NCBI GenBank assembly: GCA_013180625.2
Contig: SNVD02011384.1
Coordinates: forward strand, 46,130-110,129
DNA length: 64,000 bases
Source of the DNA: Boswellia sacra
Taxonomy: Eukaryota > Streptophyta > Magnoliopsida > Sapindales > Burseraceae
Reading direction: 5' to 3'
Part shown: positions 44,881 to 57,735 of the stretch, in pieces
Layout of the letters: each line of letters begins with the position of its first letter
Position numbering within the stretch: the first letter of the stretch is position 1
Position numbers and translations under genes: made by a program
The notes under the pieces: model-generated
Databases searched by the model: none
What the model was told of the DNA's origin: nothing
Seen by the model: only the letters and a program-made list of their open reading frames with translations

Positions 44881-46930
44881 TATGAACGGGCGCTTTCATC
44901 TCACCAAAGCATTTGCGATCATGATACTGTATCAAAGCCTCTTTAAAGACTCAAGGGAAACAAACGAGCCATCGACACGTCTAGAGAAATGGAGTCGCCA
45001 CCTAATTATTCAATTAGTAATGAATGGGGGCAATCTGATCTCTCGCTTTAGGACCTAAACTACCCTCATCCCTTCAGAGATGGGTTTGGGAAGTTAGGTA
45101 GGAGCCATTCGCCTCGTCCGAATCAAAATCCGACCTCCATTAGGGTATACCAAATAAGAATAACTCATGTTGTTATACAGTCCGTTTAAGTTGTTCGTTT
45201 TATGCACACACTTTCAGTTTTATCTTTATTAAATAAATAAGGTTATTCTGTTCAAGCTAGTTGTATATTCATATAAAGAAAGAGGGAGGATAATAGAATT
45301 ACATTTCCTTTCAAACATGAGGGATAGGGAAGAGGATTACATAAATTGTTCTTCAACAATAAAAATAAACTAAGTCCAGCACTTCAAATATCCATTCATT
45401 CATAACATCTATTATATTATAAATTCAATACAAACATTCAAGTTGAGACTTGATAAAGAATGAATTTCTCACCACCATATGTGAGTCTATTCAATGTATT
45501 CAAGCCTTTGCATACACATTCATGCATCTAATCAATTATAAATAATGGTCCCTCACCATCAATGTGAGTCCTTCATCACTTCATGGCATTATTCTAATTA
45601 CATTTCTAAATATGGTATGTTCATACATTTATTCATACAAATTCATAATCTAGAGTCATGACACTTCGATCTAGATTTGATAATTCTATCATGGCATTCT
45701 AGCCTATTGCAATTCTAGCATTTGATTATAATTCTAAATATGGCAATTCTAGCCTAGCACAACATTTCTAGCCTAAGTCAAATAATCATAACAAAACATG
45801 GTTATTCTAGCCCATTCATGTCAATCATATCAAATCATGGCATATTTTAACCTAATCATAGCAATTCTAGCCTACTTCAAGCACTCAAGGGTAAATGTAG
45901 TAATTCTTACCTATTCTATTCTATTTCCTTGCATGCTTCAAAAATCACATGTCTTTCTAACATGATTCTAATCATGTGCTCCTAAGAATGATTCTAGATA
46001 TGTGCTCCTAAACATGATTCTAAGCATTAGCAAAGAAAATAAAACTCCTAATCGTGATTCTAATGAAGGAGGAAAAGATGACTTACCTCGATACGCATTT
46101 CCACCTTGCAAAACAAATAAAGGATTAAACAATTCGATAAAATCTAAACATGCTTCTAAGCATTAAAAATAAATCCTAACATGCTTATTCTAAGCATAAA
46201 TAAACCTAAATATGCTTAATTCTAAGCAAGAAAAATAAAGAAGGAATAAAGAGGGAGAAGAGAGAATTGCTCTCAAGACGTACCTTTTTTGGGTTTAGAA
46301 CAATATAAAACAGCTGAGAACTTTAGATTAGAAAAGACTCCTCGAATTCTCAAGTTTGTCTTCTCGAGAGAGAAGAGATGAATTTGATGTGTGTTGAAAA
46401 GTCAGGAGGAAGGGGTTTATATACTTGAAGGGTGCAAGCGAAAAAGGAAGGAAAAATCAAATATGGAAGGTTCTAAATGAAGTTTTCCAATTATACATGG
46501 ACAACAGTCAGCCAGCTATTAGAAGACTACCGACCGACACTCTGATAGTTGACCAGCTATTAACAAACAACCAGCCGACACTAACAGCTGGGTGGCTATT
46601 GGTGGACAACCAGCTAGTTGTTGCCCATCAAATCCTTCAATTTTACATTTTTTTAATGTAGTCTCGTCTAACCTTCATCCATTTGATCGCATGTAACTCT
46701 TCGAGTTCAACTCTAATTTGCAATTCGTAAAATTCTATGAAAACTAGACATCTGTAGCTTCCTCCTGGATTAATTTTTGTAATTTTTTGAAGTCATGTGT
46801 CAGTTTTTGAGGCTCTTGGTCAATTTCTTCTTAACCTTCTTCCTTTTGCTTCAAAGGGCATTTTGGTCATTTCTATTGCTCCACATTCATCTTCACTTCA
46901 TCATCGAGCCTCAAAAATCTAGTGTCTATA
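44881..46930 (-). mobile_element. 5' LTR (2050 bp) of a minus-strand Tat/Ogre-type element
   Basis: On the minus strand it runs from TATAGACACTAGATTTTTG (46930) to CGCCCGTTCATA (44881), including the GC-rich GGTTGTCCACC/AGCTGGCTG block (46490-46625) and a TATA region near 46420. Its length matches the 19823-21884 LTR. It abuts another LTR copy on its right. Confidence 0.82.
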
Positions 46931-48440
46931 TCATGATAGTTGTATATTCCTACATAGAAGGAGGTGAGAAGAAAAGATTATATTTCCTTTCAAACATAGG
47001 AGAATGGGGAAGGATTACAACAATTTTGTTATTCAACAAATAAAGTAAATTCTACTTTTAACACTTCAAATATCATTCATTCATGACATAGCATATTCAT
47101 GCATATCAAATAATAAATATAATCGAATTAATTTGAGATTTGATAAATACTGAATTCCTTACCACCATATATGAGTCTAATCAATACTTATCAAGCCTTT
47201 TTGAGCATGTACTCATCATATATTCATTCTAAGTAATGGTCCCTCACCATCAACATGTGTCCACCATCACATTATGGCATCATATGACTATACTTTTAAA
47301 CATTGTATATTCATACATTCATTCACATCAATAAATTAAAATTATAATTAAGGCCATAAACTAAAATTGTGGTACTTTGACCTAGATTTGATAATTCTTA
47401 TCATGGTAATTCTACCTATTCATTGCTATTCTAACATAGTTCAATTAATAATATAGATTCTGAACATGGCAATTCTAAACTAGGATGACATTTCTAGCCT
47501 AATCACCATCAATTACAACAAAACATGGCTACTCTAGCCCAATTATGTCAATCATATCAAATCATAGCATATTCTAGACTAAGCATGGTAATTGTGCCTA
47601 ATTCAATCAATTAAAGTAATCATGACAATTCTTGCCTATTTTATGCTATTTTCTAGCAGTCTACAAAAATAAGTTTGAATTCTAACATGATTCTAATCAT
47701 GTGCTCTAAAGCATGAAGATTTTAAGCATTCGCAAAGAAATCAAGATCCTAGTATGATTCTAAATAAAAAAAGGAAAACGGACTTACCTACACATGCTTA
47801 TCCATCTCGTAAAACAAACAAGGGTTAAAACAATTCATACTAAACTTTCACATACTTCTAAGCATCAAATTAAATCCTAAATATGCTTAATTCTAAGTAA
47901 AAAAAATAAAAAAAATAAAGAAAGAGAATAGAAAATTGCCTCAAAACGTACCATTTTTAGGTTTAAAGTAGTCGAATGCCTTAAAAAACTTTCAACTAGA
48001 AAAGATTTTATGAATTCTCAAGTGTATCTTCAAGAGGGACAAGTGAAGATTTCAATGTGTCTTGAAAAGTAAGGAGAGGGGGTCTTTTTATAGTGGAGGG
48101 TTGACATTGAAAAGGGAAGCAAAAAATAACAAAGGAAGGTTCTAATTGAAATTTTTCAAATATACAAGGGAAACCACCAGTCGGCCGTAAAGGACTGACG
48201 GTCAATAGTGGCCCACTAAACCCCTTGGTTTTATGTTTTTCCAATGCAGTTGCCTCTGACCTTTAGCTATTCGATCACGCATAACTCTTTGAGTTCAACT
48301 CCAATTTGCAATCCATAGAATTCTATGAAAACTAAACATCCTTAACTTCGCAATGGTATATTATTCATCATTAGATTCCTTCTAAATTAATTTTTGTGAT
48401 TTTTCAAATTCATATATCAGTTTTCAAAGCTTTTTGTTAA
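46931..48440 (-). mobile_element. second Tat/Ogre-type LTR, partial, minus orientation
   Basis: From 46931 the sequence re-enters the LTR part-way, at the GTTGTATATTCCTACATAG block, and follows it to about 48440. Both the 3' end and the outermost U3 end are missing. The neighbouring element probably inserted into or recombined with this older copy. Its internal region appears to continue at 48441-48770 and 56069-57735. Confidence 0.7.
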
Positions 48441-48469
48441 TTTTTATGCAACTCTCTTCAAGTGAGAAC

Positions 48470-48690
48470 AAATGCATCCTTACAATGCGCAATGTGCACT
48501 CTTCTAGTGCAAATAACTGCGTCTTTCTAATGCATGAAATACATCCTTATGATGCATAATGTGCACTTGTCTAGTGTAGACAAATGCATTCTTCTAATGC
48601 ATGAAGTGCATCCTTATGATGCATGATATGCACTCTTCTAGTGCAGATAAATGCATTCGTTTAATAAATGAAGTGCATCCTTACGATGCT
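48470..48690 (+). repeat. about 67-bp tandem repeat rich in TGCAT/ATGCA
   Basis: Units with TGCATCCTTATGATGCATAA, TGCACTCTTCTAGTGCA and ATTCTTCTAATGCATGAA repeat three to four times. Each unit holds short inverted repeats that could form stem-loops. It lies just outside the LTR, where other copies carry the 20-bp array. Confidence 0.75.
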
Positions 48691-49020
48691 AAGATAAAAC
48701 ACTCTTAAGTATACCTACTTCCTAGGGCTTTTAAACACTCTTTAGTGCACCTCTTCTTAGAGCTTGTGGCGAGGGGTGACGAGTAGGGTCGGGTTTCACC
48801 GAACCCAATTTAACCCGATGAAACATCGAGTTAGAGAAAATTGGCCTGAGGTCAGATTTTTGAATGGTGTGATCTAACATGTAACCTGAGCCCTCAAGTC
48901 AGGTCGGGTCAAGCTATTCGGGTTGGGCTAAGCCTAATTTAATAGTTTTGTTAAAATTGATTTACAGCACTTATACTAAGCCCATATATATTTTAAAGCC
49001 TATATTGTATATAAAATAAG

Positions 49021-49225
49021 GCCCATTAACATAAATTAGACTATATTATATACGAAACAAGGCCTATTAATATAAATTAGACTATATTATATATAAAACA
49101 AGGCCCATTGACATAATTTAGACTATATTATATACAAAAAAAGGCTCATTGACATAAATTAAGCTATATCATATACAAATTAAGTGCAATTAACATAAAT
49201 TTAAAACTTTTAGGCCCAAGATCTA
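49021..49225 (+). repeat. 41-bp tandem repeat (five units) in the hAT element
   Basis: The block GCCCATTAACATAAATTAGA recurs at 49021, 49062, 49103, 49144 and about 49185, a 41-bp period, with ACTATATTATATAC between. It lies between the transposase pseudogene and the element's left end. 49226-50014 holds nothing recognised. Confidence 0.88.
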
Positions 49226-50014
49226 GTTGACCATTTATCAAAACTTCAAATGCTAGCACATTTATATATCTCAATATTTCCAAACAAAGATGAAAGTTAA
49301 TGATAAAAACAACAAAAACTAAAACATAACAATCCAATATCTCTAATCTAAGATAAGCAAAGCAAAAGCACTCACAATATAATACACACTCACTCTTTTA
49401 ATTACCAAAACATACAATTACATCTTATTTGAAAGCTACTCAAAATCCAAGTCTACAACACAAAATGTTAAAGTCTAAAACTCCAAAATATAATGTCCAA
49501 AGTACAACACATAAGTTTAGTGTCCATAGTAAAACACATAAATATAAAGTCCAAAGTACAACAACAAACACATAATTAAGTTGGAAATTACAACAATCCA
49601 AGTTTCCAACCAAGCGTAACATAGTCTCCACCAAATTGAAACTTGAGATTCCACCAACTTGGATTGAAAAAGAATCATGCCACCTCTTCTAGATTTCTAA
49701 CAACTTCAAAATTCAATTAACAAGTTTGAAAACATAATCAATATTCAACAAGGCCACCAAGTTGTGAAAAACAAAACTAAAACTTAATGCTATATAAAAC
49801 TCAATAATGAAAAGGTATTGAAATTGATCGTTACCTATGAAATTGGCACGCATCATTCAATTTCCAAATGCTCAACTGCTATTATGGTTGATTTTAAAAC
49901 ATCTATATCAATGACAAACAAACAGAAGCCAAAATACAATAGTTAGTCAAAGACTTAATGCTATACAATATACTATATAATTTAGTTTAAATTTGAAATA
50001 ATATTTTAAGTTAA

Positions 50015-52060
50015 TTACCAAAATCCATGATTACTTGTCTCAACTGATGTACAAAAACCCGCAGAATCCCTATTGGCATCTTCTATTGTCTTTGTGGTCG
50101 GGAATGCTTCATCAATCAATGTAGTGGTTATCCAATTCTGATAGCAGATTAAGGATTCAACCATTTTAGGAGTTAATGAACTCCTAGATTGATCAAGAAT
50201 CCACCCTTCAGTCCTAAATGCTGACTCAGAAGCAACAGTGGAGACTGTTATATAGCAAGAACATCCTTTGCTATACGTGATAACACAGGAAGTTGCCTTC
50301 GTTAGTTTCCACCAAACCAAAATATCGAAATCCTCATTTTGCCCTACCAAATAGGCATTGTTTAAATAAGTATCCACCTCATTTGATGTTTCTAACTTGG
50401 TTAAGTTATCCATAAACCTCATAGTTGGATCTACCCATAACTTTACCACCTGTACTTCATTGCTCAATCATGTGGTTGGGATATCACTAATGGGGGGCCT
50501 TGACACTTCAGTCTTTACCATTTTTTATGAGACATCTACAAAAGTCTTATAAGTGTCATATTGCTTAAACAACAATGTCTTAAGCCTGATTATCATTTGC
50601 TCTATTTTAGTATCACCCCAAAAACTTCTCGAAGTAAAATCAAAGTACCTAATTTTGAAACTGGGATCAAGCATAACTACAACATGCAACATCTCATTAA
50701 ATTTATCAAAAGATCCAAAGTTCTTGTCAGATTTCTTCTTCATATTTCTTGCCATTTCACATAAATATGAATTCTCAATATCTCATTAAATGTAAGAGTA
50801 ATGTCATAGTCCAAGAAGCACTAAACTTAAGAGTTACTTCATAAAAATTTTGCAAAAAACTAACAAACAATCTACCTTGATCCTAATCCTCCTCCTTAGG
50901 TGGTCACTTCTTGTCCTCTGCAAAGTAGAGTTTACAGTGTCCATCCTCTTCCTCAAAACGGTCAAGTGCTTTTTCAAACTATAATGCACTTTCCAACATC
51001 AAAAAATGCAGCATTCCATTTGGTGTGGACATCCATTACTAAAGTTCCCTTGTATTGAATTTTTTCATGCTCAACACAATACTGAAATCTCTGATCTTGT
51101 AGGAGATGATCTAACATAACACACAACATTATGAATATCAACAATGGACTTATGAAGATCTTTTAAACCCTCACCAACAATCAAATTCACAACATGGCCA
51201 AGTCAACGAACATGCACATAATCTCCATTAAGAATAAGCCCATTATCTTTCCAACCCTGCACCTTTTTCTTCACATAATTAATTGCCGCTTCATTTGCAC
51301 TAGCATTATCCACTGTGATTGTGAGTATATTCTTCATTCCTACTCAAACAAGCACGACTCAATTTGCTTCCCAATAGTTTTCCCTCTAAGATTCACAATT
51401 TGAGAGAAACTCAAAATCCTTTTGTGCAACCTCTAATTATCATCAACAAAATGTGCAATAATGGCCATATAATTCAAGTTCTGTATTGAAGTCCAAATAT
51501 CTGTAGTTAATGACACCCTAATCATGCTTGCTTTGAAATACTTTTTCAAATTTTCTTTCTCACCCGAAAACAAAGAGAAATTTTCCCTTGCCACTACTGT
51601 TCTTGATAGAGATTCAAACTTTGGACACGCAACTCGAATGAGACGTCAAAACCCTTTATTCTTCATAAATTTAAAGGGTAACTCATCTATAATTATCATC
51701 TCCACAACCGCCCTACTAATTGCCTCCTTATCAAAGCTTATACCTATAAGGTAACTCATACTCCCACTTTCTAATTTTTTTGGGGCCAAAAGAAAGAATT
51801 GATTGTTTCTCATCCTTCTCTGCTTATTTCTCACTCAAGCTGTATTTGGGACATCTATCTAAATGGTTCCACAATTTTTTAGTCCCATGCTTCTTACTAT
51901 CACCAAGAAATGATCTCCCGCAATAGCTAGCTACATACTTATTTCCTTCAATTTTTTTAATAATGATCCCATAGAACGGATGCTTGAGAGTTTCTTCACT
52001 TATTTTTTTGGGCAGCAGTTTTACCACTCACTTTCTTAGGGGTGTCCTTGATGGGAATGG
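50015..52060 (-). pseudogene. hAT transposase (BED zinc-finger type), decayed
   Basis: On the minus strand, 52027-51824 encodes a BED-finger-like stretch (SYCGRSFLGDSKKHGTKK, WNHLDRC) in which the first Cys is replaced. 51834-51646 gives DKEAISRAVVEMIIIDELPF. A broken segment then contains TTDIWTSIQNLNYMAIIAHF and GKTIGKQIESCL (the RNase-H-like core). 50755-50525 gives FNEMLHVVVMLDPSFKIRYF. 50467-50015 gives the C-terminal dimerisation domain with NEDFDILVWWKL and VSTVASESAF...SSLTPKMVESLICYQNW. This order is that of RICESLEEPER-like hAT transposases. Many stops and shifts in the middle rule out activity. The enzyme would cut and join element ends. Confidence 0.85.
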
Positions 52061-52129
52061 AAGTAGTAGATTCAGAAGTCATAATAACTAAAAAAAGAAT
52101 AACCCATATATTAGCTTGTTGTTTTTAGT

Positions 52130-52560
52130 TTATAAATATTAAATTGATTTCATTCTATAAATTTTAGTTTATATTTCAATTCATAAATATATAGAATCAA
52201 TTGTAGTTTCTAATTCACTTTATATAATTTCAGTTTATGTTTAAATTGATAAATATATAGAATCAATTTTAGTTTGTATTTCACTTTATATAATTTCAGT
52301 TTATATTTTAGTTTATAAATATGTATTTCTGTTTCTAATTCAATTTATATAATTTCAGTTTATGTTTAAGTTCATGAATATATAGAATCAAATTTAGTTT
52401 CTATTGCACTTTATATAATTTCAATTTATGTTTCAGTTTATAAATATATAGAATCAATTTTAGTATTTATTTCACTTTATATAATTTCAGTTTACAAATA
52501 TATAGAATCAATTTTAGTTTTTATTTCACTTTATATAATTTCAGTTTATAATGGAAAAGA
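52130..52560 (+). repeat. AT-rich 54-66-bp repeats in the hAT element
   Basis: ATAGAATCAATT and TATAATTTCAGTTTAT alternate, with ATAGAATCAA at about 52191, 52257, 52382, 52448 and 52502. The same repeat resumes after the solo LTR at 54300-54440, so the LTR interrupted one array. It lies just upstream of the transposase start on the minus strand. Confidence 0.8.
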
Positions 52561-52641
52561 TTATGTCTAAAACAAGTGTGGTAGTTTATATTTGGAAGTA
52601 TGAAGAAGTTTAACTACCATTATCTTCCAATAAATCAATGT

Positions 52642-54285
52642 TGTTAGCCCTAAGGCTACATGGTAATTTTGATGATAACAATACACATTAATTCATTAAA
52701 GTATTACTAACATGTTTATTTATGTGCAAGAATAAGATCAATGAAATACTTGTACAATCAAGAAAAGGCTTATTAAAATGAAGTGTTGAAGCTCAGAAGA
52801 AGACTACATGTTAAAGGCACCAAAGTTTAAGAATAAGGTTTGACTCAAGGAATGTGTCACATGAGCAATGTTCAATCAATTGGTCATATATTTCTCTATA
52901 TATGTCCAAATGATGTGATTCTTGAGCCTTTAGAAAGCTTACTCAATTAGTAACATTTTATATGTTTTCAAGAATTCAAATTTCAAGTGAAAGGTTGTTC
53001 AAATCATCATGCAAGTTAAAGGACAAATAGAATCAGTTGACATGAGCACCGAATGCTCTTTTGGACATATCTTGAGCTAGAGATATCCAAATCACTTGAT
53101 TCTTAAGGCTTTGGAAAGATGATTTAATGGAGTAAATTTTGTATTTTGTGAAGAAATTCAAATTTCAAATAGAAGGCTGACATAATCATCATGAAATTTG
53201 GTGGACTGACACAAGGAAGAAAAATAAATTGACATGAGCATTGAATGGTCTTTTGTCCACATCTTGAGATAGAGCTATCAAAATGACTTGATTCTTAATG
53301 TTTTGGAAATATTATTGAAATATGCAAATCTTTTCAGTTTTAAAGAAATTCAAATTTCAAATGGAAGGCTGACATAATCATCATTCAAGTCGGTGGATTG
53401 ACACAAGGAAGAAAAATCAACTGACATGAGCACCAAATGGTTTTTTGTCCATATCTTGAGATAGATATATCCAAATGACTTGATTCTTAATGCGTTAGAA
53501 AGTTTATTCAAATATACAGATCTTTTATGTTTTATAGATTTTCAAATTTCAAACATAACATTGACAAAAATGGCTGACAAGATTACAGTTTTTATGGTGG
53601 GCAGAAAATTTGGAGTTGGTGTCTTCACTTGATTAAGTTCATCTCATTTGCCTATGAAAGAAGCCCTTCTCCCATGCATTCAACAAGAATCCTTCAAGCA
53701 ACAAATAATAAAAATATCAAGTTTAGAGAGCTTTTATATTCTTTATCTACTCCTTAAAGAGAGTTGTACTTTTATTATAAACAATTTTCTTTGTTCTTCT
53801 ATTGTAGTGAGAGTGAGATCATTCTTGTAAGGATAATAGTTATCATTGAGAGAACTCTTGGTGTGGTGTTATCGAGAGTTAAACAATTGAGAGAACTCTT
53901 GGTATGTTGTTATCAAGGATTGAAGAAAGAAGTCTTGGTGAGGTTATTCATCAAGCAAGTCGTAAAGAATTCTACAACTTATTGGAAAGCTTAGCTTGTG
54001 GAGGAGCTAGGAGCCCGTGGACATAAGCAAGGTTTGCCGAATCATGTAAATTGAGTTTGTACTCTCTCTATCCCTATCCTCTTTATATTAATTGCACTTG
54101 TGATTGTTCATTATTATTATTCTCTTGATTGCAACTTAGATAACTTCTAACTTCATCTTCATCATCTTTATTCTCAAAGAAAGAGTGAACTAATTTTTAT
54201 CTTTCAAGAAAAGTTTTATAAATCTATTTTTATAAATAAAAGCCCAAATCACCCCCCCTCTTGGGTTGCCATACCTAGGTCAACA
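52642..54285 (+). mobile_element. solo LTR (1644 bp), TGTTAGCCC...CAACA family, TSD AATG(T/C)
   Basis: It begins TGTTAGCCCTAAGGCTACAT and ends TACCTAGGTCAACA, with flanks AATGT and AATGC (4 of 5 match). It is the same family as 25960-27687 in opposite orientation and carries the same 192-bp repeats. It lies inside the AT-rich array of the hAT element, giving three nested levels: gag-only family, then hAT, then LTR. Confidence 0.9.
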
Positions 54286-54440
54286 AATGCTTCATCAATT
54301 AATAAATTTCAGTTTATAAAAAGATTTCAGTTTATAAATTTTAGTTTGTCAATTTCAGTTTATTAATTTCAATTTATACAATTACTGATAAACAGTTTAT
54401 ATTCAGTTTATAAAATATAGAATCAATTTTAGTTTAGTCT

Positions 54441-55490
54441 TCCTTATTCTTTCCTTACTTGTATATTGCCAATTTTAGTCTTTAAAACTTATTTTTATAT
54501 TTTAGGACTTAATTCCACATTTATAAACTCTTTGCATTGTTAATTAACGAGACTACAACCTAGCCCATCTACGGTAAAGAAAAAGGAGAAAAAATTGGAG
54601 CAAAAGATTTCTTTAAGAATTAAAAGGAGATATTATTTATTTGACACAACCAAGTTGGAATACATCCTTATACATAAACAAAATTCTAGTAGACTAGACA
54701 AATACATCAACCATTCAAGTAGATTTCTTAAACTCAATTAAAATTATAATTTAAATACATCATATACCTTTCAGATTTTTAGCTACAATGCTTTCCAGAA
54801 AAATTTAGAACAGCAACCACACAAACAAGAAAAGTTGATCCTTGGAAAATGAGCAATAAATATGCTAAACAAAAAAAAAATAAAATGCACGGAAAATATG
54901 AGGAAAATGAGCAAAATAAACACCATTTCAACTTTAATTAATACAATTTACATGGAGTTTTCTTTATCTTATAAAACTAAAAACAAAAAAAAAAAAAAAT
55001 ACTAGCTCAAACATCAGACTATACTTATATACTTCTGCTTGTTTTTTATTATTTATAATTTTCATAAAAAATTAATTGAAAAGTATGCTTAAATAATAAA
55101 ACTTACAAACTGATGATAATCAGGAAGAGGCAGCTACCCATGGAAATTATCAAATTATGATAAATCTTATTAGAGATTTAAAATTGATTATGTTATACTT
55201 TTACAAATGATTAGGTTTCTAATTATCCTCCAAAATTAATTTTTCTTCATAATCTATAAAAGATGAAAACTAAGAAGCCAAATGTTTAAAAGAAGACTAC
55301 AAACACAAAGCTCAAAATTCTTAGAAAAATAAACATCAATGCCCAGTTTCAAAATGAAAATCTAAACTACAAAGAATCCAAATCTAAATATTTCTTGTCA
55401 ATGCCTTAAACTAATTTCAAATAAATTTCAAAGAAATAATAATTGAGATGTTTCACATGACAAACATACCCAAAAGGATGCCAAACAAAG
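54441..55490. other. AT-rich part of the hAT element, no recognised content
   Basis: I found no open frame, repeat or motif of note apart from an A13 run near 54989. It lies within the hAT between the transposase and the right-end region. Confidence 0.4.
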
Positions 55491-55740
55491 AAGGAATGGT
55501 AGAGGGGTTCGTGACTGTGGAGAGGCCTGGTGGATCACAGGCCATAAGCGACTGAGCTTGTGGAGGAGAGTAAACCTGCGAAATATCAACGTGATTTGTC
55601 GATGTGGGGCTGGGGACGGTTGGAACTAAGGGTTGTGATGCCGTGTCGATGGGTAGAGTGGTGGAGGAGCGATGGCCTTAGCTGGAAGTGGAGCTACAGG
55701 CATTGGCTAGAGACGGCTCACAGTTGAAACATGAAACCAA
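55490..55740 (-). other. GC-richer segment in the hAT right arm
   Basis: This segment is much richer in G and C than its surroundings, with GTGGAGAGGCCTGGTGGATC and GTGGTGGAGGAGCGATGGCC blocks. It lies between the right end and the transposase, where a transcription start and 5' leader would be expected. It could be the promoter/leader or captured host DNA. No frame is recognised. Confidence 0.3.
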
Positions 55741-56068
55741 ATATGAATTTTAAGGATTCCAAAATCAATTACATATAATTAGGGTTAAAAATTTGGGAAA
55801 AGTTATATTTATATGAACGATTCAATAAGATAATGACGACAATAAAATCATGTACACAACTAATAAATGATAGACATGTGGCAAATTATATTTTTTTAAA
55901 AACTTTTCTCATTAGGTTGGGTTTGTTGAGTTGAAGGCAATAAACTTGATTGGAAACCCAATCACCCCAAACCCGATTTAATTGACCCGATTTCGGATTT
56001 TTTATAGAGCCACCTCAACTACAACCCAACCAAATCCGATCGGGTCCAATAAATTTGAACGCCCTTAC

Positions 56069-57735
56069 TTGTGCCTATTATAAGGGCTTATAACACTCTT
56101 AAGTGTACCTACTTTCTAGGGTTTTCAACACTCTTCAGTGCACCTCTTCTTAAGGCTTGTGCCTATTCCAAAGGCTTAAAACACTCTTAAGTGCACTTAT
56201 TTCCTAGGGTTTCTTCTAGTGCATGCCCACTAGAAAAACGTCTATCATGCACTACCTCGCAGTCTTTAGACCTTTTCATTCTTCATACCTTTCGCTGAGT
56301 ATTCTTCATTCTTCTTTGATCTCTTCAGACTTTGCATTTTTTGTGTTTCATGCCCTTCTTTTAAGAATTCTCACTTCTATTCTTGATTTCTTCTAGTCCA
56401 CCGAGGAAAATTCTTGATTCATTATACTTTAGACTTTTCATTTCTTTGTGCCTACAACTGAGTCTTCTTCATTCTTCATTGATCTTTTCAAACCTTTGTA
56501 TTCGTTGGGTTTCATGCCTTTCTTACAAGCGCTTCTTACTTCTATTCTTCACTTATTTATTTCTTCAAACTCATTGGGGAGAATTTTGTATATTGTATCT
56601 TCTTGGTCTTTAGACCTTTCATTCACTAGGTTTCATGCCCTTTCTTTGCGTACTTTTTGTCTCTATTCTCTTATTTTGCATATTCTTACTCTTCAAGGGG
56701 GAAAGTTCTTGATATGTTGTGCCCTCTTGGATTCACTAAGGATTTCATCATTGTTCTTGCAAGTTCCTACAAAATATCAAACATCTCTTGATAATTTTAA
56801 ATCAATTCAAAGTTTACCTTATTAGATTTGTTCTTTAACAATTTGCTTTCTTGTCTCTGCAAGAATTCTTTCCACTTGTGTCAGTTGGTCATCCAATTCC
56901 ATGTGACTCAAATTTTCTTCTAAGTTCTCCTTTTTCAAGTTAAACTTCAAATTTGAACTTTCTTCTTCAAGGTGAACTTGAAATTTCTTTTTCAAGATCC
57001 CTTCTTCAAGGTAGACTTTGATTTCCTTCTTTAAGGGAGATTGCTTCTTCAAGGTGGATGCCTTCTTCGAGGGAGATGCCTTCTTCTTTCAGAGATTCCT
57101 TCTCCAAAGTAGATGCCTCATTCAAGGGAGATGTCTTTCTTCAAGAGAGATTCTTTCTTCAAGGTGGATGTCTTCTTCAAGGTGAGTTCCTAGATTGCCC
57201 ACTCCTAGCGATATATACTTCTTACAAATTATTTTGTCCCTTCTAGACCATGTGAGTTCTTTTGAGAAAGTTTGACATGTTCTAAGTGATTTTTAAATCT
57301 TGCAAACTAAGTCTCTTCCAGACTGGACTTACGCTTCTTATGCAGTTGACTATTTCAAATCTTTCTCCTCAAATGTGGTCCTCTTCGACTGTCTTTAAGT
57401 ATGACAGTCCTTACTTTTATAGTGATCCTCGTCTATAACATTGTCATGCTTTTGGCATGCTATACATTGCACTACTTAAAAGCTTTATCATGTGTTTAGC
57501 ACATTATGCTGCTTCAGGCGATTGTTAGGTCTTATCAAGATATAGCTGCCTTAGCACGTCATATTGCTTGAGAGAAGTCTCATTGAGATTGAGCTATCTG
57601 ATCTAGGCAATCTGCACATCATGCTGACTTGGGAGCTTGATCTAGGTGACTTGCACATCGTGCTAAACTGAAGAGCCTCATCCAAGTGGCTTGCACATAG
57701 TGCTACTTTTATCGGCTCTCATCGAGACTAAACTG
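56069..57735 (+). mobile_element. Tat/Ogre-type 3' internal region with 35-, 18- and 42-bp repeats (resumed after hAT)
   Basis: 35-bp array units cover 56080-56215. Imperfect longer repeats (GGGTTTCATGCC, CTTCTATTCTTGA) cover 56216-56760, equivalent to 24440-24780. The block AAACATCTCTTGATAAT (56780) equals 18880. 18-bp GAAGAAGG units (reverse orientation, CTTCTTCAAGGTGGATGCC) cover 56990-57190, and degraded 42-bp units with TTGCACATCGTGCTA lie at 57480-57735. An LTR of another family is inserted at 57736. Confidence 0.65.

Larger units (their letters stand above)
48771..56068 (-). mobile_element. 7.3-kb hAT transposon with decayed transposase
   Basis: The left end is GAGGGGTGACGAGTAGGG and the right end TTTGAACGCCCTTA, imperfect inverted ends of the TAGGGGTGTTCAAA type. 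The flanks CTTGTGGC (48763-48770) and CTTGTGCC (56069-56076) match at 7 of 8 bases, the hAT duplication size. Removing the element rejoins the retrotransposon's 35-bp array. GGGTCGGGT-type motifs crowd both ends. It contains a transposase pseudogene, 41-bp and AT-rich repeats and a later solo LTR. Confidence 0.85.

Noticed and set aside
49440..49634. Cys/Leu-rich 64-residue minus frame as a small protein
   Set aside because: It derives from a short imperfect repeat (AAAGTCCAAAGTACAAC-type) inside the hAT element.
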